64,000 bases of DNA from Lyophyllum atratum. Taxonomy: Eukaryota; Basidiomycota; Agaricomycetes; Agaricales; Lyophyllaceae. Made by a program: the position numbers and the translations under genes. Location: positions 1,550,001-1,614,000 of the forward strand of contig JACGCN010000006.1 in assembly GCA_014905825.1 (NCBI GenBank), read 5' to 3'. Below, piece by piece: positions 14,412-28,190 of this stretch. The notes beneath the pieces were generated by a model. It searched no databases, was not told where the DNA came from, and worked only from the letters and a program-made list of their open reading frames with translations. Position 1 is the first letter of the stretch; the number at the start of each line of letters is the position of its first letter.

Positions 14412-17400
14412 ATGTCACCTTCCAATGCGACATGCCACAAGGAAAGAGCAGAGGATGGACCCCCTTTCTTCCAGAATGGAAATATTGTTTTCCAAGGTAT
14501 ATATACCTTTCACTTCCTCTGCAATCTTTCGACGTGATCTGACCCTGGTCTCCAGCATATCATGTAGGAACCAATCGAGACGGTATCAAGTATTGTTCTC
14601 AGAATACTTTATTTAGGTCGGCTGGATTATCGCTGGTTTCTTTGCCATTGCTGCGACGGCAGTATCTATCTGGTTGGTGAACAAGCACTTGCAATGGTAT
14701 ACCAATGTATGTTCAGTCTTCCGTTTGCTATGAGACGCCTAACAATACTTCGTCGCAGAAAAGGGAGCAACGCTGTGTGTAAATCAACCAGCGTGCGGAT
14801 ACCCTTTCTCTAATATTGCTTCTAGATATCGTTCGGTTAGTTTTCATGGTCCCCATCTATGCCCTTGTCAGCTTCGCATCTTTTCTGTTTTGGGTGATGT
14901 TTACTAGCATCTCACTCGACTTCTTCTCTGACATATTGGATACAGAACCATGCCACAGTACTAGTGCTTATCCGAGATGGTTATGAATCAACTGTCCTGA
15001 CGGCTTTCTTCTACCTCCTGCTCATGTATCTCTCGCATGATCCCGAAGAGCAGAAGTCCATTTTTCTGAAAGCTGGATTGTCGCGCGAAGCTGATCGGGA
15101 GGCCCGGAAGAAGGGGGAGGAGTTGAAGGGATGGGTGTTCCCACTTGGGTTCATCAAGTGGAAGCCACAGGTTCGTTATGCACAATTAAATCTCACAAGC
15201 TAGTACGTACGCTCACCAACTATTGCTTCGTAGGACGGTCTCTATTTCCTCCAGTTAATGAAGTGGGGTGTCCTCCAGTATTGTGTGATCCGCCCCACGT
15301 AACTATCCGCCCTTGTTCCGCGGTGATCAAGACTGATATGATGATAACAGAACGACACTCGCAGCGGTAATTCTTGACTACATGGGACTGTATTGTGAAG
15401 AATCCTGGGGCCTCGGATGGGGGCATATTTACGTGTGTATCTCTTCCTGACGACCCACAACAGAGCTCGGGCTCACCATGAAATGCAATTACCAGATCAC
15501 TATCATCGTCTCGTTCTCTGTTACGATTGCCATGTATTGTTTGATCCAGCTATATGTTGCTGTTTCGCAGAACCTCGCCCCACATCGCCCATTGTTGAAG
15601 CTGTTCGCTATCAAGGCTGTCGGTGAGCCGCCTCTCCTCATCTAGTCTTCCATTCCTGTTGACGGAAGCACTAGTCTTTCTTACCTTCTGGCAAGCGACC
15701 TTCCTTTCCGTACTCAGCATGTTCGGCGTGGTTAAAGAGGTATGTTGCCATGGTTTGAGGGTGACATGTGTTCACATTCCCCGCGCCGCAGACAAAATAC
15801 ATGACAGCTGCTGATATCAATATTGGCATTGGAGCGATTCTAGAGACTTTTGAAATGACGTCCGTCTTTCCTTCTTCATATACTTATGATCTAACATTTC
15901 TCACAGCCTCTTCGCGTTCCTTCATATCCGCGCATTCACTTATCGACCTTACCGGCCCTCCCCCTCCCCAGATACTGCGGAACCAGAACCTGAGAGCACC
16001 CCACGTTTACGCTCTCTTGGCCACGCAATGGATTTCCGCGAGACATTCCGCGAAATATGGATTGGTTGGATTCATATTTGGGATAAAATGAGAGGCAAGG
16101 AGCCGACGCCCGATGTGGGGGCAAGGAGGATAGCTCATTACGAGGGGGCATTTGGGAGGTCTCGAGCTTTATATCCGAAGGGAGCCAACCACGATCCAGG
16201 AATGCCTTGTGAAGAGGAACGGGTAGCAACATTGCCCGTGGTTGAGGTTGAGATTGAACGAGAGGTCGACGTTGACATCGAGGGTGAGAAGCAATGGTTG
16301 GGACTCGGAGATAACTATGGCTATGGGCTCGGTTACATCAAGCGGGAGAAAAGCGACGATTTAGCAGTGCAAATTGAGCGGGAGCTGGAGAAGCGCGGGT
16401 ACACGACCCGTAAGCCAGTTATGCAAACCTCGAGATCTCCCTGACCAGTCCATTTCCAGGCATTCCCGGAAAGGGTCTCATTGGACAACCACATGATGCG
16501 AATCCAGGAAATAATGCGAGGAGGCAGTCTTCCTGGTGGCGCCGGATCTACAGTCGCTTCTCAGAGCACGGATCAGAGTACGCAGGCGAGCATGGGATGA
16601 GCTTAATGGCCAATGAATCGAACCGGCGTTCTCAGCGGCATTCGAGAGGTACAAAAGACGTTGAACGAGATTTCCTCGCTAGCTACGAGCCTGATATTGA
16701 TGATCCTCCACCTTCAAGCATAATACAGCAACATCGCAGCCGGCGGGATAGTCGAAGACCAACAATGACCGAGGATATCTTGGCTCCCTTGCCGATCTTT
16801 AAGGATCCAAGGATCTCTCATCCATGGGCACCATCCAGAGGAGAAGTCCCAAATATATCGGGTGCAAGTCGTGATAACATATACCTCAGGCTAGACACTG
16901 GCGCTCGCAGAACTCTTCCTCCATTGACTGAATCTTCCCATGCCGACAGCCTCCTTGGACGTATTTTCACCCGCACTACGGAGAGCCAGCCAACAGATCA
17001 GGTACTGGTCAGCAGTGCAGGTGATGAATTGCCTGCATCCATGAACGAAGAGGGTCGTGCCCTCTTGTCGAGAGCTACTCGACAGATTCTTGGGCAGTAC
17101 TACGAGTTCGGAGTCTCCGCTGACGAAGTGTCTCCCCGTACTCAATACAGATATCAACACACACCTGGCCCTTCAGCTGTTCAAATAATTGACTCTGTTC
17201 AGTCGCAGTCGCAATCACTGCACCGCCGCGAATCCGCCCATCATCCCTCCTATCTTGCTCATTCACCGTCTCAACCACCAGCGCCATTGAACCGCAGACG
17301 AGGAGGACTTCGAAGACCACGAGAACTTGATGCTCCAGTCACTCCTTCGAGTTCGCCTGCTCATCCGCTCGGCCAGAACTCTAGGGATCACTACACGTCG

Positions 17401-17778
17401 CACAACTCTGCTAGCGGACGTCGTTCTTCTTCTCTTAACCCTAACACCCTCGCACACGCACACTCTTCTTCAGATGTAATGATAAACGACGACCCACGCG
17501 GTCAAAACAAGCAGCCTCGTGATTCATCTGCCGCACGACGCAACCCCGTCAATGAATCATCGAGGCGCCACAGCGGCGTAGCGCCTCACACTGTGGACAT
17601 CGCTATGGATGTTCCTGAACTGCAGAATTTATCCCGATACCCCACTTCTCTCCACACATCTTATACCCCAACCATGCCAGCACAACTTGTTCACGACCCA
17701 CGACTTCATCGTTTCAGACAAAATGACGGCTCGAATCTTACGCCGGAGGCACTCCACGGATCTCCTTCACGACAATAA
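14412..17778 (+). CDS. TMEM184/DUF300 seven-helix membrane protein with long disordered tail
   Basis: A membrane protein of the TMEM184/organic solute transporter alpha-like family. Thirteen exons were joined in phase, giving 906 residues: 14412-14496, 14556-14563, 14617-14706, 14759-14774, 14826-14893, 14946-15170, 15234-15298, 15351-15432, 15496-15622, 15675-15739, 15792-15859, 15907-16409 and 16460-17778. The membrane core includes VGWIIAGFFAIAA, GYESTVLTAFFYLLLMYLS, GFIKWKP, a YCVIRP/TTTLAAV junction and TFWQATFLSVLSMFG. After about residue 300 the protein becomes hydrophilic and Ser/Pro/Arg-rich, with no recognisable domain; this tail is more than half its length. Exon 2 is only 8 nt and is needed to read FQAYHVGWIIAG. 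Fungal members are thought to act at the vacuole; that role is inferred. Confidence 0.93.
14556..14563 (+). other. 8-nt microexon of the TMEM184 gene
   Basis: The sequence CATATCAT is bounded by CCAG on the left and GTAGGA on the right. It joins exon 1 (phase 1) to exon 3 (phase 0), giving Q-A-Y-H-V-G-W, which is the family consensus at this point. Skipping it would shift the frame. Confidence 0.8.
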
Positions 17779-17917
17779 CGACAGCGAGTCCATGTTATAT
17801 TGATGTACTTCATGATCTATTGAACTAACCACGTATTTTTATTCCTTCTTTTATGTTCTTTGCTTGATACATATACATTCCAGTTTCCTGTACCTCAGTC
17901 CCCAGAAAAGCAGTCAC

Positions 17918-19361
17918 TCATGCTACGATGCCCCCTGTCTTCATTTTCCAGCCTAACCACTCATATGTCCGGCCGAAGACGGTTCCGTTCGGTGCGTGGT
18001 ATTTCAAAAGTGATTTGTGCATCCCTGGCTGCAAATGAATGCGATCGACTGCATTCATGTCCTCTTCCGACAGCTTCACCACCTGGGCACATGACGTGAA
18101 TTGCTGCAAGAAAAAGAAAAAAAAAAACATAATTGAACGCACTCTCAAGTTCGCAGTCATCCTACCTTCGTTTTCGCTCTTCGGAACTATGATCGTGCCT
18201 CGCTGCACCCCCCAGCTAAGAACGACCTGCGCTGGCGATACATTTAGCTTCTCTGCGATGGCTTGCACACTGGTTTCACTGAAGAATGTTGTTGACCGTC
18301 CTGTGTATTCATCAGTAAACGACGTCACGACGCTGATGAAAATATGACCTAGGGGAGAATACGCGGTGAGTAGAATGCCTTTCTCCTCACAAAAATGTTT
18401 GAGCTCGTTCTGCGGGAGACAGGGGTGGAGTTCGACCTGGTTTGTCGCGGGAATGACGGTACAGTGGGGAAGCAGCTCAGTCAGAGTCTTGACAGAAAAG
18501 TTCGAAACACCGATGCTCTTGACTTTGCCTGGGGACAAGCGGTCAGCATCCTGCTAACCCACACAATAATATTATCACAAACCAGTCTCCAGAAGCTTCT
18601 CCATCTCTTTCCATGCGTAGATGAAATCGGGTTGTTCCCCGGGCTGCAGATATGTCTGACTGGAATCTAACAACCGACCTTATGGCACTGAGGTAACCCC
18701 AGGCCTAGGCCAAACAGCTTACCACTCGTGATTTCATGTTGAGGCCAGTGTATAAGGTAGAGATCAATGTATCCACAGTCGAGTTCCTTCAATGATTCGT
18801 CGAATGAACCGCGTACATCTTTCCAGTCGCTCCTAATTGAATTAAGGTAAGTCGGCACGCATGACTAGTAAGATTTCTCCTCACGGTAGCTTGGTAGTGA
18901 GGAAGATTTCATCCCTGGGGATGCCGGACGCACGGATCGCCGCCCCAACTTGCTTTTCGTTCCCTGGTGAAAATACGGATCAGGCGATACAAATATCCCA
19001 GATCGAACAAGGTATCTCACCATATTTTGACGCCTACACAGAATATAATAACAACATTAAGCAGCGAGTAAATTATCAAAGTGAATCAGTTATAACCGTG
19101 TCGAAGTGACGGTACCCATTCTATTCGATGACTTCCTGTGAGCTAGGTATTTGAACGACAAAAAAAGCACGAAAACAGACCTCGAGAGCCGTTTTACACA
19201 TGTCATATACACGGTCTCCGCCCCCTACTTGCCCCATCCAACAACTTTTGGTTTTACTGATTAGCGGCGTTCACCTTCATGTTTTACGGATCATACCCTA
19301 AACCAACAGCAGGAACTTTCAGGCCGTTATTCAATGTAAAGTTTTGAACCTGGGCAGACAT
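17918..19361 (-). CDS. Aldo-keto reductase
   Basis: An NADPH-dependent reductase of aldehydes or ketones, AKR superfamily. ATG 19359-19361 starts [20 protein letters not shown]. The exons then give [51 protein letters not shown], the [20 protein letters not shown] block, [29 protein letters not shown] and [18 protein letters not shown]. The stop is at 17918. The catalytic tetrad Asp, Tyr, Lys and His is present (HFDTA, SKYGNE, TTK, IHWP). About nine short introns are present. One carries a long A-run (plus strand 18110-18127), which reads as a T-tract before its acceptor on the coding strand. The substrate cannot be told. The next gene leftward ends convergently at 17778, only 139 bp away. 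Confidence 0.9.
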
Positions 19362-20085
19362 TTTTGAAGAACGGAGAAGTGCGTTTGAAAGTCTGGGGAA
19401 GATATATGGAAGCACGCTAACAACAAGTTCGTGAACCCAGTTGAAGTTACAGTATGGCTAGTACCGGTTTGCCCGGGCGGGCCGCCATGGCCCGCTAACA
19501 GGGACGCGGAATTTGAAATTAAGCTATCATCGGTTGCAGTCGGTTGCTCATACTGGGAAAGCTCGAATCAACGTCTAGATTAAGTCGTGAAGAAAACATC
19601 GATGGGACGATGACATTCCCTCAGCTTGTATAGAAAAGGGAGGTGAGATTAGACGAGTGATCAGAGGATTACATCGTGGTCAAGCAGACTTGAGCAGACA
19701 TGCGCTGCGGCGGCGGTTCAACAAGTGTCAGTGGCACAAAGCTCACTGGTATCATAGCATCGATTCAAGTTACATGCAGCGTATAACAAATACCATGTCA
19801 ACCAGCTGTGTTTCTTATCTAAAAAGTAGTATTCTGTACATATAAATAGACCGGCTATAAACAAGTCGGAAAGATGCTTTCCTAGGTGTACTATGTAGCC
19901 ATGATTGAACGAGAAAACGCAAATGATAGAATCACCAAGTCCCATGCAAAGTAAACAAAGCTAAGATATCATCCTATGTCGGAATAGGTAACACGCGCGA
20001 ATGCTACAATAGTCGAACTTCCAAAAAATAACACCTTACCGTCGCTCCAGATACATCTGAGGTCTTCATAGCCTAGGAGACGGCT
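19362..20085. other. Intergenic region between AKR and halogenase genes
   Basis: A 724-bp spacer containing the AKR promoter and the halogenase 3' end. A GC-rich patch (about 19465-19495) stands out from the local AT content but is too short to interpret. I see no gene here. Confidence 0.45.
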
Positions 20086-22370
<2,285 letters not shown>

Positions 22371-23605
22371 GGGACAGAGGGTGAAAGCGGAAGCAAACGA
22401 GTAGGGATTTTATTGAAAACATGGCGACTTTATAGATTGTCGACATGACTTAGCAATGTATAATTAGTGCAGCGCCGGACCGGAGGTGAAGAACCCACAA
22501 AGGAAGTCTGATTGCCTGTTTGGGACGGTGGTTCGAGATGGATCGCTGGAATAAACTTGAAAAACGTGGCACAACTTGGCGGAATTCCTTGGAAATTCAT
22601 CCTCAAGGACCTCCGAGTCCACCCCGATTCCTTCTCCTTCGCTCCACGTGGAGTCGCGTGGCTGCGCGGAGATCACCCAAGTACTCATCCCCCTTCTCTC
22701 CGACCTTGCGAAGTGTAAAAGGTCCACAAAAAATGTCATCGTATTCCAGAACCGAGATGCAGCGCTCCATTCTGTGTCCTGGACTCTCGTTCTAGAATGG
22801 AAGATCGACACTGCGGCCGATGTGGGAAGTGGACGTCCGCGGATGACCGTGGCTGTGACACAAGGAAGAACAAACATCGAAAGCAAGAGGCCATGGCTAC
22901 TTTACCAACACAACAAGTGTAAGGAGGAAGCCGGTGATCAGAATTAGTTCCACCCAGAGTCACAAATCATGCTTAGGTGGGGACAAGACCTCGGAGATGT
23001 GCACACCCTCCAGCAGATTGCATGTATAAATCCCAGAGTTTAGATTCATGCGACGTAAATGGTGGAGATGTGGGAGGATGAGAGAGTCGAATAAGCGTTT
23101 TCCGGCTCGACTGCGTATATCGTAACAGCAACTTTGCTTGTCCACCCTCTAAAATCCGGCGCCCAGTATCAGGTCCATAGTCCACCAAAGCCTGAAACGA
23201 TAAGGTATACGCTCATGGCGAGCATAAGGTTCTTCACATGAAACGGGGTTGGCATGGTGCTTGACCACGAACGTTGAAACTTAAACCTTGCACTCGTTTT
23301 ATACTTCACATGGCTAGTAAAACCTTTCTTGGGGCGCAGTTTAGACGAAGTTGTGTTTGTAACGAATATGGATACGTACAGTGATCCCGATTACTTGCCG
23401 TTGCAATGGAGGGTTGGGCAGTACCAAGGCAGTACTTACCAATGCCATAGAACCAGTTGGCTCAATTTGGCCGCTTGACTGGACAGAGTTTTGGCGCTTG
23501 AAGTTGAAGTTGAAGTTCACCAATCATGAAGAACTCAACACGTGATCATTCTTGTCTTCAACCTGCACAAGTGGCAGTGACACTGACAGTGCATTGGTAC
23601 CAGGT
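22371..23605. other. Unassigned region; possible small minus-strand gene
   Basis: No gene was recognised in 1.2 kb. On the minus strand an ATG at 23255 followed by a 47-bp intron would lead into a frame beginning ALVDYGPDTGRRILEGG and ending near 22973. A 140-codon minus frame (22886-22464) and a plus frame (22576-22947) overlap each other. None has a motif I know. They may be untranslated sequence, a decayed gene, or an unknown small gene. Confidence 0.3.
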
Positions 23606-24391
23606 ATGGCACTGGGACCCGAGATGGAACCCTTGCGCAAGCTGCGAGACCTCATTGCCGAAGTGGATTATAACCGTTTTACCAAGAAAGATCATCGCAA
23701 AATCTATGGTATGTCCCAAGGGCGCTCTCTCATGTCCCTCGAACTCAATGCGTCCTTCGCAGAATATCTGGAACGAGAGGTTCTATCACCCAAGTCTCGC
23801 ATAATTAAACAAGTCCCAACCCTCGACTTCATTGTCTATTCAATACACAAAATTATATACCCGAAATTGGCTACCCGACGCATCCCGGACCTCCTTGATC
23901 TTCTTGCCACCGTTGAGTTCTATCGCAAACGCACCTTGGATCTTGCCCAGGAAGCGCTTGTCTGGAACGAATACTATAAAACTGAAAAGACAGTCGTCAC
24001 ATTGCCAGCTGGAGAGGAGGAGCTACTCAATGAGCTGGAGGAGAAACAAGATTCGATGCGAATAATGTACACCATGATTTTGACTACCTGCTGTCAGCTA
24101 GTGAGCGATCCGTCCTATCGCGAGGTTCGAGTGCTAATCCACTTTCTATTGGGTGCTCAGGATATGTATCTTATGTGGACGGCAACCCCTCCTTCTATGA
24201 CGGACTTCTTAATTCGTTTCAACGAATATTTTCCTTCCTTGAATGGCCGCTGCGACAGGGACTCACCTCGCCTTTTTTACGCTGACCTTTCCGACAACGA
24301 GACTGCTCAAATAAAGGAAGTTGGTCTCGAGTATTGCGGCTTTACTCAACAGACTATCGAGTGGGCGACGAAGTATGCGGGAGAACGGTGA
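23606..24391 (+). CDS. Conserved-looking protein of unknown function
   Basis: A single open frame of 261 residues if ATG 23606 (MALGPEMEPLRKLRDLIAEV) is the start. The frame is open 54 bp further upstream but has no earlier ATG. It is rich in charged, helix-forming residues, with no signal peptide, and has a weakly hydrophobic stretch (MIL/TTCCQLV) near 24075. I recognise no domain. Codon use and length make it likely to be real. It lies convergent to the PDAT gene, with stops 281 bp apart. An upstream exon cannot be excluded. Confidence 0.6.
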   Translation: MALGPEMEPLRKLRDLIAEVDYNRFTKKDHRKIYGMSQGRSLMSLELNASFAEYLEREVLSPKSRIIKQVPTLDFIVYSIHKIIYPKLATRRIPDLLDLLATVEFYRKRTLDLAQEALVWNEYYKTEKTVVTLPAGEEELLNELEEKQDSMRIMYTMILTTCCQLVSDPSYREVRVLIHFLLGAQDMYLMWTATPPSMTDFLIRFNEYFPSLNGRCDRDSPRLFYADLSDNETAQIKEVGLEYCGFTQQTIEWATKYAGER

Positions 24392-24671
24392 ATTGTTCAT
24401 TTTGTCCGTGTGATTTTTATTGAATGAGTTTAGCAGCGAAAGCATGCATGATGCTTTCTGTACAGAAGATTTCAAGAACACCTTTCCTTGGAAACACCAG
24501 GAAAAGGACCTATCACGTTTGATAGGGTGCTACCTTTTGTATGTGACCTCAGCAGCCAATGGAGTTGAGGACATGTTCCCTGGCCATTCGTAACCGATTT
24601 GCGTGGGCGTGAATGAAGCCTCATAACTGACAACGGATATACCCCAGAAAGTCTACAGCATGTAAGTGATC

Positions 24672-27600
24672 TTAATCCCATTGTATCCTTCTCGAATACT
24701 CTCTAATATTTGACACATAGTTATCTGTGATCTCGTGTCCAACCCCCGTAGCGACCTTGAGGATGATCTCATTTACCCCTGTTGATCCTAGGATATCGAC
24801 GTGGTCACTGGTATTTGCCCCTCCACGCGGAATGGAAGGGACAGGGCGATGCGGAAGCTGGGGAACTGGTCTTAGAGAGGTTCAGGATGCGTTCGTGGTG
24901 TCGTACCTCGATAGTGGTGACTTTTATACCCGCCGGATTCCACCGGGGCCGCTTCCATCCCTCAGCACACATGGCACCCAAACTCAGCAAGCTGACGGTT
25001 CCGTCTCCTTCTCCCATTTTCACCCCGTAGCGGACCTTTTATTCAATGTGTTACAGTTCATTATTTATCAGAACACGCAAAGCACATTAGAACGCACCTT
25101 CGGCTTGATGGTGTCATTCGTGAACGTTGCATCAATCCAAGTCTGCCTAGCCACCGGCAGTTCGAGAGTTTCACGATAATCTACGCACTCGGTCGAGGAT
25201 GGATCATGACATACTCCATTGACCTCATCCCCAGAGCTATTTTCGAGTTCATGAGCGCCTCGTGCGTACCTAAGCGAGTGAACGCCGGTTAGCGATATCC
25301 CGAACAAGATCCGCTGACATGGACAAACCAGTATGAGCGCTATCGGTATTTTATCGTTTTAGCGTTGCACCATGTCTCAATCTCAGTGCTCACCTCTGTT
25401 TCCTTTCCATGTCCATAAACGCAATAAATTTTCATTGACGGGGCCTTTGGCAAACTAGCAGATTAAGACGGCTTTGATTGTGTGGCATGAAAACCAGCTC
25501 ACCGAACTTCAAGAGGGTTTGTCCATTTGGTATGGTCAAAGTCATTCTTCTTTAGGGATGCTTCATTTCGTTCAATACCAAAAGAGTAGTTGGTGGCAAG
25601 CATGTTCTAAAACATGTGGTCAGTGCAATATGAGCGACGTTGCTTGACCAGGGCAGACCTGAAAAGTCGACGGCGTCTGTTGGAGAATCCATTGTCCAGC
25701 TTGTTCGGCTGACATATTCGGCGTAAGATCACCGCGACTAGCGGCGGAAACAGCATCAGCGTCTCTAAATGCGAGCAGTTGACCATGAGTGTAAATGGCA
25801 TCGGGTTCATCGTCTGGAGCTTGAGTCGTATTCCCCCAAACAGCATCACCTCCCTGTATTCCAGTTATTTTCTTCGACTTGGCCCGAAAGAACTGGAGTT
25901 ACCTTAATCCACATGCTGGCACTCCCAGCCCAACTTCGAAATAGGTCCTGACGTTCCTTACGGGAAAAGAATCGCTCTAACACTTCAGACGATGTCACTA
26001 ATATTGTTGCCCCAAGTAAAGCAGGGACGTACCATATGCTCCAGCAGGATTCATTTGCACGGTATCTTTCATTTCTCCTGATAAAAAAGCAGCCATTGCT
26101 TTGGCCTAGAACCTAGTAAGCAAGATGTAGCCCAACACTTAAGCGGAAAAACTCAACAACTCCCTAGAACGAGCGTCCCTTTATTAGATGTCATGAAACG
26201 CAACAGAGGGATGCATTACCAGATGAGTCCCAGCGATAGAAATATATGCCTCGATATGATTCTATGGAAAAATTATGTGAGATCTACAGCTTTGCACAAT
26301 TTATTTTCGCACCTCCACCCAATCAGGTCCACCAGCGCCATGCAGAGGAGATTCAACCCATTTGAAGCTATTGAAGAATCAGAAAATTGAGAGATATGGC
26401 TGCGAATAGTTCCCTCACAAGTACTTGAATCAAAACATCAGAGTCAAGCGCGTGAATCTATTGTGGTGCATACCAATAAAACCTGAGAAAAGCGAGTTAG
26501 CAGACATGGAATGAAGTTGCAATACAGACGAGATACGTACAGTCGATCCCATGGAGTGCGCAGCGATTACAGCTTTCTTTTTTTGGCGTCGCCTACAAAT
26601 ATCATGAGAACGAATTGAAGAATGATACAGACTGGAAACAACATACTTAAGACCTTCGATGGTAGTTTTAAGTTTGGAGAAGTAACCATCGCGCTCTTCG
26701 AGATTATAATATGATAGGCGCCAGTCGTAAGGTGCTAAATATAAGTTGTTTGTGTCATAGTTCACAACTGCCAGATTCTCCACTATTTTAGACCTGCAGA
26801 AATTGAATATTCAGACGCCGGCGTTCGGATGCAGGCAGGAAATCTGACCATATCCAATAGCCTTGAATAAAACTACTCGCTGCGTCGATTCCTTCTGCAG
26901 CCCGTATTTTAGCATCAGGGGGATCCAATCCAGTGACTGGATCTAGCATCATTGCTGCTATCCACTTCTCTTTGTTGAATGTGACTTGGGATATCATGTT
27001 GAACCCGCCCCACAACTTTTCGCGGAAGAAGGCTCGGTAGTCCGGGGAGGTGGACCAGGACTCCAGGCCCTAGGTAGCATTTCATTGTAAATCGACAGTA
27101 GTATGACATTTCAAAGTTCCAACGCACAGTGGAAATGACGCCAGGAATCAGAACCACAGGATGCTCTGCGCTCAGACCTCTCGCTTTCATAGCTTCGCCA
27201 ACTGCGAATTCACGCCCGTCGTTATTGAACTTCCAAATTTCTGGGATATTACTCCGCAGACGTGACCATTCTGCTTCAACTCTGGTGAAGTCAACGCCAG
27301 GTAGCTCCGGAATGTTGATATTATATTGATCCATAAAAATTGACATGTGCGCATGGATGCCTTGGATATCCTTTGGTTCGATGAATGCCAAGCCTAGAAT
27401 AGTACCGACTGGAATAAGGGTGTTCAATTGTATCCTCGCGGTTAGAACGATGATGGTGCTTACATATTAGGCCTAGAGGGAATAGAAACCTTCCAGTCAC
27501 ACAGAAAGGACGCGCATTCTAGAAAGTCATTATACAGGGTTTCCTTCATTAGACGCGCCTTGTCTAGGATATGGACAGTGGCCGACCTTCTTCGTAGTTT

Positions 27601-27730
27601 TGAGTTCGTGGACTTCATCCTTGAGATCCTTAGTTACATGAAGAGCGTCGTCCGAAGGAACATCGTGCAGTTCTTCAGCGGCAGCAGATTCAGGGTTGGC
27701 CCATGTTTTCGTCCGTTTGACAAGTACCAT
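24672..27730 (-). CDS. LRO1: Phospholipid:diacylglycerol acyltransferase (PDAT)
   Basis: Makes triacylglycerol by moving an acyl chain from phospholipid to diacylglycerol at the ER. ATG 27728-27730 starts a soluble N-terminus. A signal-anchor helix reads GRFLFPLGLIFGTILGLAFI across an intron. Next come the LCAT-like exons: HPVVLIPGVIST, GLESWSTSPDYRAFF, WIAAMMLDPVTGLDPP, YDTNNLYLAPYDWRLSYYNL, the nucleophile elbow AHSMGS near 26550, MNPAGAY near 26020-26050, and the C-terminal DHVDILGSTGVNEIILKVAT with the catalytic His. The stop is TAA 24674-24672. The exon junction after AHSMGST, leading to FKWVESPLHG near 26340, does not stay in frame with canonical sites. A non-canonical donor or a small indel is possible there. 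More than ten introns are present. Confidence 0.9.
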
Positions 27731-28190
27731 TGCCTGTTGTGTCCGAAGTAGTCCCTGTGACGGATGAAACTACCTGTTGTTTGATCGACATTTGCCAATT
27801 ACAGTCAAGCACATACAAATAGGAGCTGGCCAAATCCGGCCATGGCACAAGGTGTGGCAAGTACATACATGGCAAGAGCCACAAAACACGACGCTTTCCC
27901 CTCGCTACGATGAGAGTGAGCGGGGCAGTGTATCCTCTACAGTTTTAGACCGCGCTCGCAGTTTACACCTGAGTGATGCGGGTGTGAGGCCCTGGCTGGC
28001 ACTGACTGCCAGCCAGGACGGTGGCGGGTGCCGTGATCATGCCGTCTTGCTGCTCAGCTCGATCGGCAAAATTATCCGTACTATTTAGTAGACTAGAAGA
28101 CAGGCTTTTTGACATAAAACAAATTTTTCAGGGTCGAGTTTGCTACCCATGTGGCGAATAGACGATCGCTCTACTGCGCCACAGTATGCA
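27731..28190. other. Intergenic region
   Basis: A 460-bp gap between the PDAT start and the end of the first P450 gene, both on the minus strand. A near-palindrome, CTGGCTGGCACTGACTGCCAGCCAG (27992-28016), could form a hairpin of about ten base pairs. Nothing else was recognised. Confidence 0.4.
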
